Shown here one piece after another: positions 1-4,309 of a stretch of DNA of 5,315 bases. The stretch is taken from NCBI GenBank assembly GCA_937912045.1, contig CALDPI010000204.1:1-5315 (forward strand), given 5' to 3'. The stretch comes from an uncultured Clostridia bacterium (GTDB taxonomy: Bacteria; Bacillota; Clostridia; Oscillospirales; Acutalibacteraceae). The position numbers were made by a program, and so were the translations under genes. The notes beneath the pieces are model-generated. The model made no database searches. It saw nothing but the letters and a program-made list of their open reading frames with translations, and had not been told where the DNA came from. Numbering within the stretch: the stretch's first letter is position 1; every line of letters starts with the position of its first letter.

Positions 1-285
1 AAAATCGTTCAGGCTGACAAGTGCATTTCCGCATTCCTTGTTTCCAACACCTTAAGAAACACTCTCCTTATGGGCTTTGTTGCAGCCGTTGTCGCCGCAA
101 CAATATTCATTGTTTTCGCATCTATTGACAATGCTGTTAAGGGTGAGGAAAGCCTGCAGGGTGTTTATGAGGCTCCTGTTTTGGGCGTTGTTCCCAGTTT
201 TGAAACAAACGGACGCAAATCCTACAAATCATATAAATCGTATAAATCCTACAAAGCTGACAGCAGTAAGGAGGAGACGAAATGA
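1..285 (+). CDS. cpsC: Wzz/CpsC-type polysaccharide co-polymerase and kinase adaptor, C-terminal fragment
   Basis: The reading frame is open from the first base, so the start lies outside the window and 94 residues are visible. They show the second membrane segment of a chain-length determinant/YveK-like protein (about residues 21-42, LLMGFVAAVVAATIFIVFA), followed by the cytoplasmic segment typical of the family: an acidic IDNAVKGEESL stretch and the APVLGVVP motif (residues 58-65). In Firmicutes this C-terminal segment docks on and activates the cytoplasmic BY-kinase, and the pair governs capsule or EPS chain length and export. The gene overlaps the kinase gene by ATGA, which fits a translationally coupled pair. 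The oddity is the extreme tail: after residue 72 it carries KSYKSYKSYKSYK and then a charged end (DSSKEETK). The extracellular Wzz domain is not visible, so the assignment rests on the membrane segment, the PVLG motif and the neighbours. Confidence 0.85.
   Translation, partial: KIVQADKCISAFLVSNTLRNTLLMGFVAAVVAATIFIVFASIDNAVKGEESLQGVYEAPVLGVVPSFETNGRKSYKSYKSYKSYKADSSKEETK
217..255 (+). repeat. In-frame 9-bp tandem repeat encoding (Lys-Ser-Tyr)x4-Lys
   Basis: Four consecutive 9-bp units, AAATCCTAC, AAATCATAT, AAATCGTAT and AAATCCTAC, are followed by AAA. All are in the frame of the adaptor gene and give KSYKSYKSYKSYK in its cytoplasmic tail. Units 1 and 4 are identical, while units 2 and 3 differ only at synonymous Ser and Tyr third positions, so the peptide is conserved although the DNA units have drifted. 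The unit is a multiple of three, so gain or loss of copies would change tail length without a frameshift. Confidence 0.9.
268..274 (+). promoter_or_regulatory. Ribosome binding site of the tyrosine kinase gene
   Basis: AAGGAGG lies seven bases before the ATG at 282 and inside the last codons of the adaptor gene. It is a near-ideal Shine-Dalgarno sequence and fixes the kinase start, which overlaps the adaptor stop as ATGA. Confidence 0.85.
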
Positions 286-1016
286 GTTACACCGATATTT
301 CGAAAAAGTCCTCCCCTATGAAGAGCGCTCCTTCGAATTTTACGGTTGTTGAATCATACAAGATGATTCGTACCAACCTGCTTTTTCTCCTTTCCCAAGC
401 CGAGAAGAAGTCCTTTACCGTTTCAAGCGCTAACGAGGCTGAGGGTAAATCCACAACCTCTATAAACGTTGCCATTGCTTTTTCACAGCTTGGCTGCCGC
501 GTGCTGCTTATCGATACCGATATGCGCCGCTCTTCCGTTCACAAAAAGCTCCGCATCTCAAACGAAAAGGGTCTCAGCTCGTTGTTAGGTGGTTTCACCA
601 CGCTGGAAGAAACGATTCACCAGATTAATCCCAATCTTGATGTTATTCCTGCAGGCGCCATCCCTCCCAACCCGTCCGAGCTTTTGGCTTCACAGCAGAT
701 GAAGGAACTTCTCACAAAATTACATTCTATGTATGATTACATCATTCTGGACGCACCTCCTGTAAACGTCGTTTCGGACGCTTTGGTTGTTGCTCCGCAG
801 ACCAGCGGCATTGTGTTTGTCGTTCGTGACCACGTCACACAGCACTCACAGATTCAAAAGGCACTCAAGAACATCAATTTTGCAGGTGCGCACACCCTTG
901 GTCTCGTCCTCAACGATGCGAGAAACGCACACAAGAAGAGCTCGCGCTATGAGTACCGCAACGAGAACGCCAACTATAACTATAACTACAGTTATAACCG
1001 CTCCTCCAAAGAGTAA
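282..1016 (+). CDS. cpsD: CpsD/CapB-type bacterial tyrosine kinase (capsule/EPS regulator)
   Basis: This 244-residue protein is a cytoplasmic BY-kinase that autophosphorylates on C-terminal tyrosines using ATP and controls capsule or exopolysaccharide assembly together with the membrane adaptor encoded upstream. Visible motifs in order: an E-x2-K/R-x2-R oligomerisation motif (ESYKMIR, residues 24-30, Lys in place of the first Arg); Walker A (ANEAEGKST, 50-58); Walker A' (VLLIDTDMRR, 74-83); Walker B (IILDAPP, 154-160); and a Tyr cluster (residues 223-238) with Tyr at 223, 225, 232, 234, 236 and 238. Length and layout match stand-alone Gram-positive kinases of about 230-250 residues, not the fused proteobacterial Wzc type. 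The ATG at 282 has a strong RBS and overlaps the adaptor stop. A ParA/MinD-type ATPase is the alternative for the fold, but the Tyr tail and flanking adaptor and phosphatase genes argue against it. Confidence 0.95.
   Translation: MSYTDISKKSSPMKSAPSNFTVVESYKMIRTNLLFLLSQAEKKSFTVSSANEAEGKSTTSINVAIAFSQLGCRVLLIDTDMRRSSVHKKLRISNEKGLSSLLGGFTTLEETIHQINPNLDVIPAGAIPPNPSELLASQQMKELLTKLHSMYDYIILDAPPVNVVSDALVVAPQTSGIVFVVRDHVTQHSQIQKALKNINFAGAHTLGLVLNDARNAHKKSSRYEYRNENANYNYNYSYNRSSKE
972..998 (+). repeat. Asn-Tyr codon repeat in the kinase C-terminal tail
   Basis: The run is AAC-TAT, AAC-TAT, AAC-TAC, AGT-TAT, AAC in the kinase frame, giving NYNYNYSYN (residues 231-239). It is the tyrosine cluster used for autophosphorylation in BY-kinases, built here from near-identical six-base units. 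Confidence 0.85.
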
Positions 1017-1021
1017 TACCT

Positions 1022-1732
1022 ATGCTTTTTGATATACACACACATGCACTTCCGCATATTGACGATGGCGCTAAAAATTCGGAGGAAACTGCACGGATTT
1101 TAAAAAAGCAACGTGCAATGGGTGTGGACGCTATGATTCTGACGCCGCACTTCTACCCCTCCCAAGAATCGAATATTGACGCTTTTTATGCGCGGGCAGA
1201 GGACAAGCTTTTAAAACTCAAGGAGCAGCTTGGCGACAAAAAACCGGAGCTTTTTTTGGGAAGCGAGGTTTTTATGTTTCGCGGAATGGGTAATATTGAG
1301 GAGCTTAAAAGGCTCACGCTGGGCGGTTCACGTTTCATATTGCTTGAGCTGCCGTATGACCGAATTCAGCCCTGGTGTGTCGATGCCATTGTGGCACTCA
1401 ATCTTAACTTTGGACTCACACCTGTTTTGGCCCACCTTGAACGTTTTAGAAAGGTTGACGGCTTCCACGAAATTCTCTCGCTTATAAGTGAGGGTTATGC
1501 TCTTGGTCAGGCAAATGCCGCACCTTTGCTTTCCTTCCGTGGCAGGCGGCCTGTTCTTGATTTAATCAAACGGGGTTATATAAGCTTTATCGGAAGTGAC
1601 GTTCACAGCGGTGACAGCCCACACGATATTAAATCCGCCTTGGAGGTTGTCTCTAAAAAGCTTGGACCTTCATATTCTAAAAAAATTGAATCAAATTTCA
1701 AAGAGCTTTATTTGGAAATCAAAGGCAATTAA
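1022..1732 (+). CDS. cpsB: CpsB/YwqE-type PHP-domain phosphotyrosine protein phosphatase
   Basis: This 236-residue cytoplasmic metal-dependent phosphatase belongs to the PHP family. It removes phosphate from the tyrosine tail of the kinase encoded just upstream and so resets the capsule/EPS switch. The family's metal-binding and catalytic residues are all recognisable: HTH (H6, H8) in the opening DIHTHALPHIDDGA motif with D14/D15, TPHF (H43), GSE (E82), LELPY (E109), AHLER (H138, R141) and GSDVH (D193, H195). Length is close to the usual 240-255. The ATG at 1022 starts at the expected position relative to the DIHTH motif, five bases after the kinase stop. Only a weak AAAGAG lies upstream, so translation probably depends on ribosomes arriving from the kinase gene. 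The histidinol-phosphatase branch of PHP enzymes is the alternative, but the IDDGA and AHLER motifs and the context favour the capsule phosphatase. Confidence 0.95.
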   Translation: MLFDIHTHALPHIDDGAKNSEETARILKKQRAMGVDAMILTPHFYPSQESNIDAFYARAEDKLLKLKEQLGDKKPELFLGSEVFMFRGMGNIEELKRLTLGGSRFILLELPYDRIQPWCVDAIVALNLNFGLTPVLAHLERFRKVDGFHEILSLISEGYALGQANAAPLLSFRGRRPVLDLIKRGYISFIGSDVHSGDSPHDIKSALEVVSKKLGPSYSKKIESNFKELYLEIKGN

Positions 1733-1762
1733 GAAGACCACACGCGGTGGTCTTCTTTTTTT
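1731..1762 (+). terminator. Intrinsic terminator after the tyrosine kinase/phosphatase module
   Basis: A perfect 11-bp stem (AAGAAGACCAC at 1731-1741 paired with GTGGTCTTCTT at 1747-1757) encloses a five-base loop and runs into seven T residues (1756-1762). The 5' arm starts within the TAA stop of the phosphatase gene. It should end the capsule-regulator transcript. The next gene begins only about 25-30 bases later, so readthrough or a promoter elsewhere must serve it. Confidence 0.9.
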
Positions 1763-1785
1763 ACACATACTACCTTGTGGGTGGT

Positions 1786-2661
1786 GTGAAATTGAAAAAG
1801 ATTTATAAAATTATTTTTTGCTTTTTGCTTTTAATAACGCTGATTGGTGATGACTACAGCCCCTCTCCCCTCACGATTTATTTTTTCGATGTGGGGCAGG
1901 CCGACTGCTCATTTTTGCAGCTGCCGAATGGTGAAAATATGCTCATAGACTGTGGCAACACGGCAGATGGCTCGCGCATCGTAAATCAGCTCTCTCTTTT
2001 GGGGGTGCGGCAGATTGACCACCTTGTAATCACCCATCCGCACGAGGACCACGTTGGCGGCGCAGACAACGTTTTAAACAGCTTTTTTATTAAAAACATC
2101 TACACCCCTAAAATAAAAAAAGAAGACCTTGGGGACACCATCTGCTTTAAGGAGTTTGCAAGCACTGTAAAAAGGCTCGGCCTTTTGGTTCAGGACATAT
2201 CCGCAGGAGATTTGATTATGAGGGACGGCTTTTTGAAAATCTCCTGCCTCTCCCCTTACCCACAGGATTATGCCGAGCTTAATGAATACTCTGCCGTTTT
2301 GGAAATTACGTTTTATAAAAACACCTTTTTATTTATGGCAGATGCCGAAAAAATCAATGAAAAAGCGTTGCTTTCAGAGGGTAGTGTTCCCGACTGTGAT
2401 ATTATAAAAATCGGTCACCACGGTAGCAATTCCGGAACAACAAAAAAATTTATAAAGACAGCGGCGCCCGAATATGCTATAATAACGGTGGGAGCCGATA
2501 ATCCTTACGGTCACCCCGACGGCAGAGTGCTCCGTCGGTTGTATGCACAGGGCACGGCAATTTACCGCACCGACCTGTGCGGCACGATTGTTGCGGAGAG
2601 CGACGGACGGCATATTAAAATCCACACTACCGATATTTGCTTGGACGGTGATATTAGTTGA
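1786..2661 (+). CDS. Stand-alone ComEC-like metallo-beta-lactamase-fold hydrolase with N-terminal export/anchor segment
   Basis: About 291 residues from a GTG start. The protein matches the C-terminal MBL domain of ComEC-type proteins: FFDVGQADC near residue 33, LIDCG, the metal motif HPHEDHVGG (H84, H86, D88, H89), FMADAE (metal Asp D186, with Ala where Gly is usual), GHHGS (H211, H212) and YGHPDGR near residue 242, then the YRTD..GTI ending. ComEC's own channel region is absent. Instead the N-terminus is basic then hydrophobic (LKKIYKIIFCFLLLITLI), suggesting a Sec signal or membrane anchor, with no lipobox and no clear signal-peptidase site. Family knowledge suggests a metal-dependent phosphodiesterase or nuclease; the outside location is inferred. 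The frame is open back to GTG 1747, but that codon sits inside the terminator stem, so GTG 1786 or TTG 1792 is more likely; no strong RBS decides between them. The 3' end overlaps the next gene. Confidence 0.85.
   Translation: MKLKKIYKIIFCFLLLITLIGDDYSPSPLTIYFFDVGQADCSFLQLPNGENMLIDCGNTADGSRIVNQLSLLGVRQIDHLVITHPHEDHVGGADNVLNSFFIKNIYTPKIKKEDLGDTICFKEFASTVKRLGLLVQDISAGDLIMRDGFLKISCLSPYPQDYAELNEYSAVLEITFYKNTFLFMADAEKINEKALLSEGSVPDCDIIKIGHHGSNSGTTKKFIKTAAPEYAIITVGADNPYGHPDGRVLRRLYAQGTAIYRTDLCGTIVAESDGRHIKIHTTDICLDGDIS
2455..2483 (+). promoter_or_regulatory. Candidate internal promoter upstream of the pgeF-like gene
   Basis: TATAAT at 2478-2483 is preceded by TGC, giving the complete extended -10 TGCTATAAT. 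Exactly 17 bases upstream is AAGACA (2455-2460), which matches TTGACA at four of six positions. Transcription would start near 2490, about 170 bases before the TTG start of the pgeF-like gene. It lies inside the coding region of the hydrolase, so chance occurrence in Tyr-Ala-Ile-Ile codons is possible. Confidence 0.4.
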
Positions 2662-3482
2662 ATATAGAAACAAAAACGCTAAATAAACATTATGATAACG
2701 GGCTTTTGTATTTTACCTTTCCCCTTTTTGATAAGCACGGGATTAAGCACGCCTTTACGACAAGGCTGGGCGGCGTAAGCGAGGGACAGTATTCCACCTT
2801 TAACGCAAGCTTTTTAAACGGCGACAATCGTGATGCCGTGTATGAAAACTGGAGGCGGCTCTGTCACGCCATCGGGCTTGACGAAATGCGACTTATCTTC
2901 AGCAAACAGACACACACGAAAAACGTGCGGACCGTAACAGAGGCAGACATCGGCAAGGGTATCACAAAGCCGCTTGACTACGACGACGTTGACGGTCTTA
3001 TAAGCGACCTTGCTGACGTGGGACTTGTAACACAGTATGCCGACTGTGTTCCGCTTGCATTTTATGATATCAAAAAACGGATTGCCGCAACCTCGCACGC
3101 AGGTTGGCGCGGCACAACGCTGGAAATCGGTCGTGTTACGGTCGAGAGAATGAAGTCCGATTTTGGTTGTGACACACAAGACATTATTGCCGCAATCGGC
3201 CCCTCGATTGACAGGTGCTGTTATGAGGTTGACGAGCCTGTTTTTTCTGCTTTTTCGAAGATAGCATATATAAACCCCGACGATATTTTTGATTGCAAGG
3301 GAAACGGAAAATATATGCTGAATTTAAGGGAGGCAAACAGGCGGATTCTCATACACGCAGGCATAAGAGAAGAAAATATTGACGTTGCCGACATTTGCAC
3401 CTGCTGCAATGCCGACATACTGCATTCACACAGGGCCACAGGCGGAAAGCGTGGTAATTTGGGACTCGTAATTTCAAAATAA
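2658..3482 (+). CDS. pgeF: PgeF/YfiH-family protein (peptidoglycan editing factor / purine nucleoside-acting enzyme)
   Basis: This 274-residue cytoplasmic protein belongs to the family once called multicopper polyphenol oxidase or DUF152. Members have been reported to act on purine nucleosides (phosphorylase and deaminase activities) and, in E. coli, to keep wrong amino acids out of peptidoglycan precursors. The zinc/active-site triad is visible as QTH (H86), YADC (C130) and SHAGWRG (H147); the Cys-to-His spacing of 17 equals that of E. coli YfiH as I recall it. Other family blocks are HAFTTRLGGVS (31-41), DVDGL (110-114), AAIGPSIDRCCYEV and the C-terminal CTCCNADILHSHRATGGKRG. The start is TTG at 2658, overlapping the upstream stop as TTGA, with GGTGA (2647-2651) six bases before it; no ATG occurs in frame before residue 77, which is too far in. 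The overlap implies translational coupling to the MBL hydrolase. Confidence 0.93.
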   Translation: MNIETKTLNKHYDNGLLYFTFPLFDKHGIKHAFTTRLGGVSEGQYSTFNASFLNGDNRDAVYENWRRLCHAIGLDEMRLIFSKQTHTKNVRTVTEADIGKGITKPLDYDDVDGLISDLADVGLVTQYADCVPLAFYDIKKRIAATSHAGWRGTTLEIGRVTVERMKSDFGCDTQDIIAAIGPSIDRCCYEVDEPVFSAFSKIAYINPDDIFDCKGNGKYMLNLREANRRILIHAGIREENIDVADICTCCNADILHSHRATGGKRGNLGLVISK

Positions 3483-3511
3483 AAACAAGGTGCACAGCAC
3501 CTTGTTTTTTT
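3481..3511. terminator. Bidirectional intrinsic terminator between converging genes
   Basis: ACAAGGTGC (3485-3493) pairs perfectly with GCACCTTGT (3497-3505) around an ACA loop, and flanking A and T runs extend the stem to 3481-3509. Rightward it ends in seven T residues (3505-3511); read leftward, the A run at 3481-3485 gives the matching U tract. The 5' edge is in the stop codon of the pgeF-like gene and the stop of the leftward phosphodiesterase gene (3510-3512) abuts the other side, so one hairpin serves both transcripts. Confidence 0.88.
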
Positions 3512-4307
3512 ATTTCGGCATAAAATTTTCAAATATGTATGCCTTAAATATTTTTTTCTTTTTATCCAACTGCTCTGTACTTCTGAACGTCCAGCCGGCA
3601 GGAAATGCGCCAAGCAGCTTTGTAAGACGGAACATTATATTACCTGAATGATTCATATCATAAGACACGAAATCGGGTCGAGATATGAAATTGAACATCA
3701 AAAGCCCCAAAACGCGCTTGAGCATACCCTTTTCACCCGAGGTTGCAAGCTGACCGCGGCAAACCCCACGTCTGTTCTTGCGGTACCAATGAAGCACAGG
3801 CGGAAAGAAGGACTGCACAAAATATTTACCATTATATTCGGACAAAATTTTGTCTGCCGCCGCGCAAAGCGCCTTATAATTTTTAAAGCTCTCGGTCTTA
3901 AACTCTATAAGCAGCGGCACCCTGCCGTCTACCACAGATAAGCACTCTTTAAGGGTTGGAATTTTTTCATCCGAGCCCTTAAGGGTGTATTTTTTCAGTT
4001 CCTCCAACGTGCATTTTTCAAGCTCTATATCCACACCGCACATACGCTTAAGAGTATAATCGTGAAACACCACAACGTTGCCGTCAGCAATGAGATGTAT
4101 ATCGTTTTCGATGGCGTAGCCGTGTGCCGCCGCCTCTAAAAACGCGGCAATGGAATTTTCGGGGGTGTTTTCACTCTGACCGTGCAGACCGCGGTGTGCA
4201 ATATTCAGCCCATTCATTATTTCTCTGTCAGGGTGGCGGCGAAGCGCCGGGCACACTAAAAACAACAATAGCGCGATTAGTACTATTAAAACAAATAAAA
4301 CAACCAA
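3510..4307 (-). CDS. Membrane-anchored glycerophosphodiester phosphodiesterase (GDPD family)
   Basis: This 265-residue protein hydrolyses, by family, glycerophosphodiesters to glycerol-3-phosphate and an alcohol. An N-terminal hydrophobic segment (residues 2-18) precedes RRHPDR and then a TIM-barrel GDPD domain: AHRG (H38, R39), NTPENS (47-52, Ser where Thr is usual), IENDIHL (E67, D69), FHD (H82), LIEFKTE (E135) and the C-terminal GWTFRS (near 238-243) with IFENF at the end. All expected catalytic and metal residues are present and the length suits a single-domain enzyme. Positive charge after the membrane segment and none before it would place the domain in the cytoplasm by the positive-inside rule, but this is inference. 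The start is TTG at 4307, justified by GGAGG seven bases upstream and by the following hydrophobic segment; it lies two bases after the transporter stop. The precise substrate (phospholipid-derived or teichoic-acid-derived) is unknown. Confidence 0.93.
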   Translation of the reverse strand: MVVLFVLIVLIALLLFLVCPALRRHPDREIMNGLNIAHRGLHGQSENTPENSIAAFLEAAAHGYAIENDIHLIADGNVVVFHDYTLKRMCGVDIELEKCTLEELKKYTLKGSDEKIPTLKECLSVVDGRVPLLIEFKTESFKNYKALCAAADKILSEYNGKYFVQSFFPPVLHWYRKNRRGVCRGQLATSGEKGMLKRVLGLLMFNFISRPDFVSYDMNHSGNIMFRLTKLLGAFPAGWTFRSTEQLDKKKKIFKAYIFENFMPK

Positions 4308-4309
4308 GG

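Noticed and set aside
217..255. Short tandem repeat that might suggest a CRISPR array
   Set aside because: Units are 9 bp with no spacers and lie in frame inside a coding region, so this is a protein-level repeat.
282..1016. ParA/MinD-type partitioning ATPase
   Set aside because: Walker A' and B fit either fold, but the Tyr-rich tail, the E-x2-K/R-x2-R motif and the adaptor and PHP phosphatase neighbours identify a BY-kinase.
1686..1714. Possible promoter TTGAAT followed by TATTTG for the hydrolase gene
   Set aside because: The -10 match is poor, and the transcript would still run into the terminator at 1731-1762.
1747..1785. Longer N-terminus for the hydrolase starting at GTG 1747
   Set aside because: This start lies in the 3' arm of the terminator hairpin, lacks an RBS, and its extra residues (VFFFYTYYLVGG) do not look like a natural N-terminus.
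1786..2661. Complete ComEC DNA-uptake channel
   Set aside because: Only the MBL domain is present; the multi-helix competence domain and the N-terminal OB-like domain are missing, so no competence gene symbol is given.
2658..3482. True multicopper laccase
   Set aside because: The old family name suggests this, but laccase copper-binding cupredoxin motifs are absent; the H/C/H triad is that of YfiH/PgeF.
2374..3613. Minus-strand open frames opposite the hydrolase and pgeF-like genes (2374-2673, 2814-3179, 3221-3613)
   Set aside because: They lie antisense to clear family genes, have unstructured Cys/Arg/Val-rich translations with no motifs, and lack supporting context.
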